From Stichopus chloronotus (taxonomy: Eukaryota; Echinodermata; Holothuroidea; Aspidochirotida; Stichopodidae), in assembly GCA_021234535.1 (NCBI GenBank), contig CM037836.1:16723111-16787110 (forward strand): a DNA stretch of 64,000 bases. Reading direction: 5' to 3'. Shown in pieces: positions 1-10,969 of the stretch. The notes below the pieces were generated by a model that saw nothing but the letters and a program-made list of their open reading frames with translations, ran no database searches and was not told the DNA's origin. Numbering within the stretch: position 1 is the stretch's first letter; each line of letters opens with the position of its first letter. The position numbers and the translations under genes were made by a program.

Positions 1-870
1 AGAAACTCACACACAGTTAAGTATCTAAGGCCTCTGTAACCTAATCATCGAAGAGAAGACATAAATAATTCGAACCAAGGAGAACAACTTGAATAGAAGA
101 ACACGTATATACACAGAAACCAAAAGAAAAGGAAAAAACCCCAACCGTACAAATCGAAAAAGACAGCTCATTTTAGTATGGGTCTATACAGATATTATCA
201 CTTGCCTGATAATAGCTACACAAAGCACGTGAAACTCAGCGTAGCAATGATTATGTAAGCACATCGTGTGTTATACATTGCTTTCAGGATTAAATATTAG
301 TGCTTACCTTGGAGTTTCATTAAACTCTTGTGGATTATTTTTAATATCTCGTGTGTCTGCAGTCTTCATCTAACCAAGTAAAAGATATGGTATATACCTT
401 CTCATGACACCATAATGTTTACATATTTTGGTGCACTGGACACAAAGAATATACGCCGGACCCTTACAATTGCATTATTTGAGTTATTTACAATAATTGT
501 CTTCCACATGGCATGTGCCTTGGTTTAGTTTTGTATTCCATGTAGCCAGTAGCAATTCTGTATGTTGTAGCATTCTGTATTCTGTAGTACCAGCCACGAT
601 CTTCTGCAAAGTTCTAAATTCAATGTTTAGAAGCTAGCCAATATAAGACTCATCTTTTCCTTTCGAAACCTGTATATTTACAAATGAATTTTTCATCAAT
701 GGCAACAAAATTGATTATTTCAAATTTACAGGGAAAAGACATGGTCTTAGATTGCAAGTTTTGCAGGTTTCAATAATATTATGGGTTAGATAAATCTGTT
801 AGTTGAACGATGTTAGAAATGAATACAACATTTGAAGCATGGTACTGATTTTCTCTCTTTCTTGTGTTAG
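1..870. other. Upstream intron or flank of locus 1
   Basis: No coding exon recognised. The last ~60 bases before 871 (TGTTAGAAATGAATAC region) are repeated before the HYR exon at 2046, marking the left part of the duplicated cassette. Confidence 0.5.
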
Positions 871-1116
871 ATGTTACAGCACCAGTGGTAAATTGTCCAA
901 GTGATATCACAACTAAGGCAACAGAGGAATTTGGGACTATTGCAACGGTTCCATTTGTGGTTTCATGTGAAGACAACATAGACATCGATATTCAACCAAC
1001 TTGTAGTTCGACTCAAAATGGAAACCAATTTTCAGTAGGAGTCACAACTGTTGAGTGTTCATGTCAAGATAACTCATTCAATTCTGGTGACTGTTCCTTC
1101 AATGTCACTGTTGAAG
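871..1116 (+). CDS. HYR domain exon 1 of locus 1
   Basis: Acceptor TTAG precedes 871 and donor GTTTGT follows 1116; the exon is 246 bp and phase 1-1. It encodes about 82 residues starting DVTAPVVNCPSDI, with the HYR signature: DxTxPxxxCP at the start, a central VSCEDNID, then SVGVTTVECSCQDNS and a closing FNVTVEG. Four or more conserved cysteines and the invariant G-TTV-C block are present. Nearly the same protein as exon 3 (about 72 of 83 residues identical by eye). The flanking intron sequence is also shared with exon 3, pointing to a recent local duplication. Confidence 0.85.
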
Positions 1117-4100
1117 GTTTGTGTTTCTTTTTTCTCTTTGCAACACTAAGATAGAGTACAATCAAAGTTAGCTCAAGTGGTACAAGATTTACTTGAAGGA
1201 GAATCTTAATTCATGTTGGTAGTCAATAGTTAATACTTGTGAGAATGAATGGATTCATCTCAGGTGAAAGGTTGTAAAAAGTACAATTATCAAAAATGAA
1301 GAAGAATAGGGAAGCAAATTGAAAAAACAATACATTGTCAACAGTGCAGATAAAACCATTATGAAGGTTACATTTTTTTTTTTGTTCCACTTTATTTCAA
1401 GATGTCACACCGCCAGTTGCGATTTGCCCTACTGGTATAACTACTAACGCAACAGAAGAATTTAACACCACGGCAATTGTCTCGTTTGTGGTTTCATGTG
1501 ACGACAATATAGACATTAACATCCAACCAACTTGTAGTCCGACGCAAAATGAGAACCTCTTTACAGTGGGAGTTACAACGGTTAGATGTTCATGTCAAGA
1601 CAACTCGTTCAATTCTGGTGACTGTTCCTTCATTGTAACTGTCGAAGGTTTGTTTTGGCTTTTTCTCTACCCTTTGCAGTCTGCCATATTAAAATAACAC
1701 GCAATGTAAGTAAGCTAGAGGAATCGTAGGTCCTTGTCGTTAGGTGAGAGAACCTGATTTTCTAATTTCAATAAGTTATTGATATTTGTGTAAATAAGTC
1801 CTTTACCTCTGGTTTCAAGCCACTAACGCATGTGCCATTCGTGACTTTTTCGGCCCATTGAAATACTGTATTACTCTTACAAGATTAAAAGATGGTCTTA
1901 GGTTGCAAAATAGAATTTGAAAGCTTATTCTCAGGATCAATAATTAAATTGGTTCTGTTGAATCTATTTATTAAATTATGTTAGAAATGAATACCACATT
2001 TGAATTATGGTAGTGATTGATTTTCTCACTTTCTTGTGTTACTAGATGTTACACCACCCGTCATAAGTTGTCCAAGTGATATCACAACTAATGCAATAGA
2101 GGAATTTGGCACAGTAGCAACGGTTCCATTTGTGGTTTCATGTGAAGACAACATAGACATCGATATCCAACCAACTTGTAGTTCGAATCAAAATGAAACC
2201 CGATTTTCAGTAGGAGTCACAACTGTTGAGTGTTCATGTCAAGATAACTCTTTCAATTCTGGTGACTGTTCCTTCAATGTCACTGTTAAAGGTTTGCTTT
2301 TCTTTTACTTTTTAGCAATATTAAAACGAAATACAATGAAATTATCACAAGGTTTACATGTAAAAACTCTAATTTCCATTGGTGAGGATTACTGCTTTCA
2401 TCTCGGATGGAACGTAGTATACGATATGGTTGTTAAATATGGAATGGGACAGCAGATTGTTAACAAAGTAAGTTGTCAGCAATGCATTTCAAATATAATG
2501 TTGGTTATATTTTTTATCTCCCCCTATACATGTAATGTATGGGATGAGATATTGTTCCAGTTACGTTGGGGTAGGAGGGTATTACAGCCCCCTCATGCCA
2601 GCAGTTGACATGGTGACATTATGTACAGTATGGTAAATATTTGATACATGGTGGTCAAACGTGGTATGATATTTAAAGTATGAAGAAGTGTGTATGTCTG
2701 TGGGTGTGAGTCTGTGCGAAAGAAAATTTGCAATTTCAAAAGTTTGCGTCCGCAACTCCTCCTTGACGTCAAGAATGATGAGGGTCAAATTAGATAGGTG
2801 ACTCATGGTCTGATGTTGTGTCTCTGATAAAGTTAGAGGTTAGAGGTCAAAGTTCAAATTATTCAAAGTCTTATTTTCGCCATATTTCCTAATTCAAAAT
2901 GGTTATTGATATGAGAGTTTCAAATATATAACAGATTGCAGGATTTTACATAAAAATCGTATTTATATGTTTTGGGGTCAAAGGTCAAGTTCAGACGTCA
3001 AAGGTCAAATTTGATACCGAAAAGTCTGCTCCTTATTCAGCAGGTTATTCATTACATCACATACTACAGTACGGTAGATTCTGTTAGCACAAGGTGTCAG
3101 AATAATAGGTCTTAGCTTTTCAATGCAATATTACTTAATATTTTAACCTATAAAACCATGCTTGGGCTGACCTGTTAGATCTAATAACCATGCCATTTGT
3201 TATGCTTTTAGAAATACATCAAAAGATCTCATTCTTTATGTTTTTACTGCCCTGTGCACACTGCACAAGGAGTGGAATTGCTTACAGCACACTTTGGCGG
3301 GAAAAGAAATTTAATAAGGCAAATGACCAGGACGAGCTTCTTAGAACTATTGCAAAATGGGCAGAAGCACGTCTGTGTCTAGCTGTTTATATACAGTTCA
3401 TGTATTATTAACCTTAACCATAATGTGACATACGTGAGTGTGAAAGAGAGAATGAGTACAAAGGATGATAAGGATGAAATTTGCCCTCTTATCTTTGTAT
3501 TTTTTTTTTCAAGATGTCACACCGTCCGTGGCAATTTGCCCTATTTGTATAACCACTAATGCAATAGAAGACTTTAACACAATTGCAAAGGTTCCGTTTG
3601 AGGTTTCATGTAAAGACATCATAGACATTGATATTAAACCATAGTGTAGACCGACCGAAAGTGAGTACCACTTTACAGTAGGAATTACAACGCTAGGTGT
3701 TCATGTCAAGACAACTAAAATTTAATTAAATTCAGATTATTCTTCAATGTAACTGTCAACGGTTTGTTTTTCGTTCTATTTTTTTGGAGCAATATTATTA
3801 TTAATATTATTATTTATTATTATTAATATCATTATTCTTTGACAACATTGAGATAATACACAATGTGAGTGAGCTTAAGAAAGCGTAGGTGTTTTCGTCA
3901 GGTGAGAGAACGTTCGGTCGCTGTTGAAGGTCATTTTTATTTTTTAAATTTTTCACAGTTTGCAAAATTGAGTAATCTTCTGTACTTTAACTACCACTTA
4001 CGTTCAAAGCATCACTTAAATAAATGTCTTGGTTGTTGACTTGGCCTACTGTGTAATACCGTTGCAGATTCAACCAGAAAAACGGAAAAATTATCAACTG

Positions 4101-7100
4101 CGGTTTATGAGTTCTTACGATACAAAGTCTCTTTTTGTTATAGCCCATCAGAAATTTACATTCATTTGTCTGAGTGAGAAAAGGTGTATACTGCGAATAA
4201 ACACAGATCCACCCTAGTACCCCAGCGACTGTGTAACATGATATAAATTATACTGTAATTGCTATGAAATTTATTGCATTGTTTGTGAATTTTACCTCTT
4301 ATATACATTTAATATTATTTTAAGTTGACATAAGTCTGACTTGTCAAATGTTACAAAGCAAGCTTAATTCTCTTTGAAGTTTTATTTCGATGTGTCATGC
4401 TGAGATGCAGTGAAGCTATAAGCAAACGATCAGCAGGTTTGTTCCACGACACACAATAAGACTTGGAGGTCATCACACTCTTTGGTCTTGCGCAAGCATT
4501 TTCCTGAAAAGGCTTATCTTGAAAATAAAGGCGGATGTTATGTGTGGCCTTATAATACATGTATTACTTGATTGATTGAAACTTGTCTGTTAGTATATTG
4601 GAAGCAGTGTATCGACAGATATTAATTTATATTGATGCAGTTCATTTATTTCAGTTGCACTATGAAGGATGAAGGTATTAAATGGTACAATTGAGTAATC
4701 AAAGCAACATCTATCTGTAGGAAGGAACCACTACCGAGTGCATTACCCAAGGGGCATACTCTCAAGAGAAATACAAGATTGGTTAACAAACAAGGAACTT
4801 AACAAATTCACTCGTTTGTTCAAAGAACGTTAATAGGGAAATCGGTTTCCTTGTAATATAACTCAAAGTAAAACCAATTAAGGAGTCACAAAAGTGACGT
4901 GTTCATGTCAAGGTAATATGATCAGACTGGTGTCTGGGTTTTGTTTTTGTCACCGTTTACAGTGAAGTTATAAACTCATTTTATCTGTGTATAGTGTATA
5001 CACTAATCCATTTTATTTTTGTTCCTACTTTAACTTTTTCGAGCTTCCTTCATTTGACGACATTGTCCACTATCTGATTATTTCGAGACGCGTGTAACCT
5101 CTAAATAATTCATCAAATAACCGTCTCTTTCACATGCATAGATACAACAGCACCGAGAGCAACATGTCCAAGTGATATATTTGTTAACGCAACAGATGAT
5201 TCTGACATCATTGCCACTATTAACTTTGATGACGTGCTATGTGAGGACAATGTCGACGTGGACGTTATCTTCGTTTGTAACGCAACTGAAAGTGAAACTC
5301 ATTTGCCAATAGGAATCACAACTGTGACGTGTGTATGTGAGGATGACTATCAAAACACTGATGAATGTTTTTTCAACGTGATTGTTGAAGGTTAGTTCTT
5401 TTTTAAAGTACAACAAATTTCATTTTGCTATAATTTCCTCAATCCAAATTGCATTGTGACATTTCTGACTAAGTTAACCGTGGTGATACAATCTGTACAA
5501 AGTGGTGGGCTCAGTATTGATAAATACCGTTTGTTATTGATAGCTGAAGGTTCATGTTTACCTGCCTTCCAATTGAAACTGAACTTTGCAGGCGAGATTG
5601 TTGTTTCTTAGAACTACACAATTGTATAAAATATAATACTTATATGAACTTCTGGGAAAGACTATATATAAATCAGTCAGAGTTTTTTATACCTCAATTT
5701 TTAATAACATAGAAAATATAATTCATAATATACGTGAATGACATACAGTGTCATACCTGGATTATTCCACTTATTTTTTTATCTTATACAAAGATAGGGC
5801 GAAACCAACTGCAATTTGTCCGGGGAATATTGCAGCTAATACCACAGATGAATCTGGAAGGACAGCTAATATTTCGTATCTGGTATCATGTCTACATGAC
5901 ATCGACGAAAACATTAAGCCAGTTTGTAACGCTACTCAATACATTACTTAATTTCCACTTGGTGAAACAGTCGTTGAGTGTTCTTGTGAAGATAAACTCC
6001 AAAACACTGATCAATGTTATTTCAAAGTGACAGTCACAAGTTAGTTAAAAATACATCACATATTTTTACCATATTGGTTAGATAAATCAAATCTCAAATG
6101 CTCAGAAATTTCATTAAAAAAATGTTAGTTAATAGGCCCGATGCTACACCGTTCATCCCCTATCCGGGACAGTTTAATACCTTTTTTTTTATATTGTCCC
6201 TGGAAGCTTCCCCTATAGTGGTCCACCCATATGGCCTCCACACATCCATTTTGAAGCTTATTCTCACCAAACTGCAGAAAAACCAGAGTCAAGGTGTTGC
6301 GACATACAACGGGAGGGAGTAAATTTACACCGGTCGATTATCACATGCATTGTTTCTTATATCCAGAGTCATGACTTAACCAAGGCGTAGGCTAGTGCTG
6401 ATATATAATTTAACAAATTTAATTAAGAAAATTTACGAATATACGGTAGGAATTTTTGATATGGTATAAAAGGCTTATTGTAGCTCAGTAGACTGCTGCT
6501 AAAAGGGGAAGACTACTTCAAGTACTGGTTTACGAGAGTTTTGAATCACAGATATGTAGAGGTGTACCTATTAAATTGCTCACCCTTACAAACATGGGTG
6601 TAGAGAACAAGACCTTTTCTGTATCTAAAAAGTGATATACAGGCAAACTATTGAAGTAATGTTGCACGCCCACCATTTCCAATACGGTACTTTACAGAGG
6701 CACAATCACAATGTGGTAATGATGGCCTCCTTTTCGTGTCGGGGAAGCTTCTAAGAACAAAATAAAAACGTGCCATACTGTCTTTAGGGTACACGGGGAT
6801 ACATCGGGCACATGCATGGATCATTAAGTTTCAAATGTAACCCGCTTTTATGTTTTCTAGGTCCTATCATTTAATGTTTTTTGTAACATAAAATGTTTAA
6901 AAAAAATCACCAAAATTCCATCAGACGAATAATTTAAACATTACTCGGAGACTTAATTGCAAAAAGATACGATTAAAGAGTTGGACTAGCAAACTGCTCA
7001 GAGTTATGTTTTGTCACATGAATCCTAGAAATTAACCTAAAACGTGCCTGCCAATATGAGTCAAGGAGTGAAAATCGTTCTCAACTATTGTCTAATATGT

Positions 7101-10100
7101 TTACCTTATTACACTAATTGGTAACGGTTTGATTAAGCACAATGGTTGTCTGATATGATCAGTTACGATCGGGAAACTCGTCCCTGGTCGACGATTATTA
7201 TCGCAGACGTCATTTGATGTGATGAAGCATAGTAAAAACCAGAAAACCGTGATCGTTTGCTTCTACAACTAAAAACCCTCATTTCCTGTTAAGACCTCAT
7301 TTCTGCAATTTTGTAAAATTTAGTGATCAGCGATGGGCAAACAGTTGAAGGATACCTGTTTGACATTGACATTTGAATGAAATGTACAAAAATATCTTAA
7401 ATATTTTGTCAGGGAGAAGTGAAGTCCATGTATCAAAACGTTCCGCTGACAGTAGTGACGTAATGTCACAGTAAAGTGTAAGAGAATTCCTCTGTCTGCT
7501 TGTTGAATCAATAACTTGGTAAATGTGCCACATTGTGTCAGACCATCCCTTATTTAACTCAGTTTCTACGTGAATACTTTAAACATATTTTTTTTCTTTA
7601 AACGTGCAGTAGTGATGTATATTACCTCTTAAAAATAAAGGTCAAACATTTAGGATTTTTTAACAATGTAGTTCAAGGGTTGACTGGGTGTCATATGTCG
7701 ACATCAGGCAAGTCGCTCAACTTGTTCAAATCGTATTCACTGTTTAATTCTTTTACAGATGAATGCAATTTGTGCCCATTTCAAACATTAAATGATGTGG
7801 AGAGAAAAACCTTCTCAAACTTTTCTACTCTCTAATTTGATAATATACATTATACACTTGTATCGGAATTTCAACTGAGTTGCAAAGAGCATTACATCTA
7901 CTTTTTTAAAGCTATCTTAAATTCCTTGTTTAAACGACAACCTTACTCAAGAACCTTTTTTTTTGGGGGGGGGGGTTGTTATCAGACCTTAAAAAAGCGA
8001 TGTAGTAAGATGTATCTCTTTTTGAGGTCTGAACAGGAAATAGATACTTCCATATCAGCAGTTATCAATATAATTATGGTGATCAGTGCATCAATTAAAG
8101 AAAGCTTCTCATCTTGCTATTTCTTTTTGTTTAAAAAAATCCACAGAGGTGAATGTAGTCTTTTCAAGTGATGTTATTATTAACAGTCACCCAAAAGTTT
8201 GCCACTACTCAACAGTACACAAACAACAGTACGTTTCATAGTCTCAGTTCCGATGAAATCGACAACATTGTTCTACTGACTTAAAATATAAAGCTATTTC
8301 GTATAAAGTGATTGCGTGTGTACTTGAACACCCGAAGGATAATCAACGAAATGACATTAACTTCTTTGAAAAGCAGACCATTGGCATAAAACCAGTAAGA
8401 AACAGGAATGATATTTTAAAAGGAACGGTCCTTACTATAAACCCTTCCTTAATGAATATGCAACAGTACAAGTCTCACATGTGAACCAAAAAAAATACTA
8501 CTCAATTCTTTGCTCCTTGGTAGGTATCAAGAATTGTAGTATTTGGTGAAACAAAGCACTGTGTTTACAAATAATCTACAAACTGATTACAACGTTGCTG
8601 AGTAAGTGATCAGTTTCTTTGACTACATGAATATTCATAATTAATAACCTCCCCATTAGCTATTTTTGTTTAGCTAAATTTGTTACGCGCTTTATTTAAC
8701 CAGCCACACATGCAAGCGTTAGGCAATGCACATCAAAATTTTCATCAGCTACAATGAACATACTGTACAACCTCGCTTGACTGAATGGTACGTTCTACGA
8801 AGAGGTGCAAGTTGCATGAATGCTTTTGGAATATTCACAATTGATATAAACATATATATTGGGAGGTTTGGCAGCATAATGCACGTTTTAATTGTTTCGT
8901 TTCTCACATGCCTAAGAGATGGTTTTGACGGTCTTATATCTTGGCTAAAGTATATCCATAATGTTGCATCCACCCCCACTTTGGTCAGTTCCACGTCGAA
9001 CTGAAAGGCTCATTGTCACTGATTGTAATTAGTTTTGCTACTAATTTCGTAGCGAAAATCCAATGTTGTACTTTGAATGAATATGACTATATTACCGCTT
9101 CTTCCAGGGTCTGGGAAGCCGTGGTGCGTGAATAAGAATGTACCACACACCTTGTATGTGTATGTGATATCGCTGATCCGATCCAACAGGGTTTACCTGA
9201 AATCCAATGATTTTCCCGAATTGTCTGAATGGTGCAATGAAAAGACTTACCAAACTTTGGACATGAAATTTTAATGTTTTCACTTTTTGCCTACGCAGGC
9301 AATCACTTCAAGGGAAGTAAGGATATTGTGTGAATTTCAAGACTTTCAACAATGTTTTTTAATAATTAATCCTCAACACTGTTAGTAGAATGCGACGAAG
9401 TGTTTGATTTTGCATATATATCAAAGTACATCATTGCTCTTACTTCCTTAAATTGTTAATCTTACATGCGTTAATCAATTTACAGACCCCGAACCTCTGG
9501 AATTTTTAGTGACGTCATCCGGTGTGTCAATAACCGGTGGGACATATCTGAAGACTCGTACTGGTCCAGTTATAGGGTACAAAGTCAAGTATCGCATGAA
9601 AGACGCCGCGACGTGGAACACTGCAGAAACAAGTGACTTACCCATTGCGTTAACTAACTTGATGGAATTAACAATTTACGAGATGACAATCGCTCTTAAA
9701 TACGAAGGAGGCATTTACTCAACCATAAGTCCCATCCAAACATTCAAAACAATCTGCAGAGGTAATAAAAGACTTAAATTCCTGATTATTTGTAAAGTAC
9801 ATTATCACTTTAAACGGTTGATGTTGATAGCTCTATCGTATTATCATTACTTGGCAGTATATGATATTCCAAAACCATTTCTAACTGACATTTGTGAAAA
9901 ATAATAACATCGTTATCTCTGAACACCTCTAAGCTTTTTGATCTTTTTTTTCAGACCTAATTGATAAAACCCTTCTCAGCACTTCCATATTTTTGGCCTT
10001 AGAAATGTGTGTCATATTTGTGGAAATTGAGATTAATAAAAGTTTGTTTAATATTGTCGTTACCTATAGATGTCGATATCAGCTTAACTCTCTCCAGTGT

Positions 10101-10969
10101 GTCTCGTCGAAAAGGGCACGCTCGTGTGGTAGTCGATTGGAACATTCCTGCTTTGGCACCAGAATGTGCCGTTGTCAACCAAGCAGTTTCTGTTCAACAA
10201 CTGGATTTGGATAACTGTGAAGCAGCATCAGGTCTCATGAATCGCAACGAAGATGTCTCAAGGTATAGGAGGAATTATCAGCTGATCCATCTGAGAGCTA
10301 ACTCTGAATACAATGTAACACTAGCTGTTACGACAAGGAGTGGTTATTATAATATTTGGAAAACCATCCGTCTCGTAGAAACAGGTATGTTTTCATACTG
10401 ATAAATTTCAATATACACTGTACAAGGTCATTCTTTTTGCTGATCAGAAAATATTTTCTATTTATCACCATGTAAACTACTTTTTAATACCACTGACCCG
10501 GCACTAGCATTGATATAACCTTAGTAATCTCAAATGTGAACTTGCTGAATGTCAATGTCAACCCAAACGTAAATCTTATAAGCATCAACGAATAGTCGTT
10601 GCTTTCACAAGTAATTTAGTTTCCAGTTCAAGATCATGTTCTGAACACATTTGTTGTCCATTTTCATTTCTTGTTACAGCACCTACCGACAGCCCAGACT
10701 TGTACATCGTGAAGGGCAATGTCAGGAAAAAACGGTTGATTCTGCGTTGGCGTTTACTGCCATGTGGTACGCGAAACGGGGTAGTGACATCTTATGAAAT
10801 CAAAATGAAACGCGATGGTGTTACCATGGTTCATAACACCAGGAGCAGAATGTCTATTTACGGTAATTTCCACGTGGGGCAGCAGTTTTCCGTGCAAGTG
10901 AGGGCGGTGAATGCAAAGGGAGTAGGCCCCTACAGTCAGTTGCATGAGGGAATATTCGGTCGAAATTAG
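871..10969 (+). CDS. Locus 1: HYR-repeat plus FN3 protein, multi-exon (5' end probably outside window)
   Basis: Gene-level entry. Exons in order: six HYR exons (871-1116, 1402-1647, 2046-2291, 3514-3761 broken, 5142-5390, 5794-6039 broken) and three FN3 exons (9486-9761, 10070-10384, 10680-10969 with stop TAG). No signal peptide is seen upstream of 871, so the start probably lies to the left of the window. The 3' part matches loci 2 and 3 exon for exon. There is no transmembrane segment before the stop, so the product is probably secreted. HYR domains are extracellular Ig-fold modules found in hyalin and SVEP1-type proteins; FN3 is an extracellular adhesion module. Linking HYR and FN3 exons into one gene is an inference from same strand, adjacency and matching phase-1 borders; a separate HYR gene upstream is the alternative, and the locus may be partly pseudogenised. 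Confidence 0.6.
1402..1647 (+). CDS. HYR domain exon 2 of locus 1
   Basis: Acceptor TTTCAAG ends at 1401 and donor GTTTGT starts at 1648; 246 bp, phase 1-1. The translation begins DVTPPVAICPTGITTNATEEF and contains VSCDDNIDINIQPTC and VGVTTVRCSCQDNSFNSGDC. This exon and its poly-T acceptor tract are the parent or sister of the broken exon at 3514-3761. Fully open in this frame. Confidence 0.85.
2046..2291 (+). CDS. HYR domain exon 3 of locus 1
   Basis: Acceptor ACTAG ends at 2045 and donor GTTTGC starts at 2292; 246 bp, phase 1-1. Encodes DVTPPVISCPSDITTNAIEEF and then a long stretch identical to exon 1 (VPFVVSCEDNIDIDIQPTCS). Differences from exon 1 lie mostly in the first third and around residues 48-53. 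The open frame continues past the donor as far as 2608, but that extension is intron and is not counted. Confidence 0.85.
2520..3180. repeat. Repeat-like insertion inside the duplicated HYR cassette
   Basis: About 0.7-0.9 kb that is present between HYR exons 3 and 4 but absent between HYR exons 1 and 2. It contains several TCAAAGGTCA-type motifs (around 2845, 2975-2987 and 2998-3008); one, GGGTCAAAGGTCA, has the layout of a DR1 nuclear-receptor site. I read it as a mobile-element remnant; boundaries are approximate and no terminal repeats were found. Confidence 0.4.
3514..3761 (+). pseudogene. Broken HYR exon 4 of locus 1
   Basis: Acceptor TTTCAAG is kept and a donor-like GTTTGT follows 3761, but the reading frame is disrupted. 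TAG at 3642-3644 replaces the codon before the mid-domain cysteine, and indels near 3690-3740 shift the frame through the CSCQD block, so the length is 248 rather than 246. It is clearly related to exon 2 (DVTPSVAICPICITTNAIEDFNT). Because its neighbours are all phase 1-1, skipping it would keep the downstream frame. Confidence 0.8.
5142..5390 (+). CDS. HYR domain exon 5 of locus 1
   Basis: Acceptor GCATAG ends at 5141 and donor GTTAGT starts at 5391; 249 bp, phase 1-1. Encodes a more diverged HYR domain: TTAPRATCPSDIFVNATDD, a central LCEDNVDVDV, then LPIGITTVTCVCEDD and a closing FFNVIVEG. Cysteine spacing matches exons 1-3. Fully open, about 83 residues. Confidence 0.8.
5794..6039 (+). pseudogene. 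HYR exon 6 of locus 1 with in-frame stop
   Basis: Acceptor CAAAG ends at 5793 and donor GTTAGT starts at 6040; 246 bp, phase 1-1. HYR residues are clear (AICPGNIAANTTDES, then VSCLHDIDENIKPVC and FPLGETVVECSCEDK), but TAA at 5949-5951 interrupts the frame after NATQYIT. Both splice borders and the length are intact, so a single substitution, an assembly error or a skipped exon are all possible. Confidence 0.75.
6040..8305. other. Intron between HYR and FN3 parts of locus 1
   Basis: No exon recognised. Short ORFs here have no domain signal. A poly-G tract lies near 7966-7976. Confidence 0.5.
8306..9308. mobile_element. TIR-bearing repeat, copy 1
   Basis: Starts AAGTGATTGCGTGTG at 8306-8320 and ends GGCAATCACTT at 9298-9308, imperfect terminal inverted repeats. 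The interior from about 8400 to 8640 matches the reverse complement of about 25975-26240, and 9205-9308 matches the reverse complement of about 25763-25850. A non-autonomous DNA transposon is the simplest reading. No transposase ORF and no clear target-site duplication seen. Confidence 0.5.
9486..9761 (+). CDS. FN3-A exon of locus 1
   Basis: Acceptor TTACAG ends at 9485 and donor GTAATA starts at 9762; 276 bp, phase 1-1, about 92 residues. Starts PEPLEF and contains the FN3 core TGPVIGYKVKYRMKDAATWNTAE, the loop tyrosine in LTIYEMTIALKY, and a terminal cysteine (FKTICRG). That terminal cysteine also ends FN3-A in locus 2 (TTNCPG) and locus 3 (VVPCRG). The first strand is short compared with a typical FN3 domain. 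The preceding 3.4 kb (6040-9485) is read as intron. Confidence 0.8.
10070..10384 (+). CDS. FN3-B exon of locus 1
   Basis: Acceptor CTATAG ends at 10069 and donor GTATGT starts at 10385; 315 bp, phase 1-1, 105 residues. Encodes a diverged FN3 domain: DVDISLTLSSVSRRKGHARVVVDW at the start, PECAVVNQAVSVQQLDLDNCE in the middle, and the FN3 G-strand region NSEYNVTLAVTTRSG near the end. The pair of cysteines around QQLDLDN is conserved in the B domain of loci 2 and 3 and probably forms a disulfide within the domain. Confidence 0.85.
10680..10969 (+). CDS. FN3-C terminal exon of locus 1
   Basis: Acceptor GTTACAG ends at 10679; the exon starts in phase 1 and runs to TAG at 10967-10969. Encodes APTDSPDLYIVKGN, the core ILRWRLLPCGTRNG, SYEIKMKRDGV, and the FN3 end FSVQVRAVNAKGVGPYS. 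The protein stops about ten residues after the domain (EGIFGRN), with no membrane anchor. The PCGxRNG loop is the hallmark of this domain in locus 3 and, as KCGTRHG, in locus 2. Confidence 0.87.

Noticed and set aside
2036..2608. 190-codon ORF extending HYR exon 3
   Set aside because: After 2291 it runs into intron; the donor GTTTGC at 2292 matches the sister exons and the extension has no domain character.
6040..9485. Search for a signal-peptide or cysteine-rich exon preceding the locus 1 FN3 triad
   Set aside because: None found, so the FN3 exons are joined provisionally to the HYR exons.
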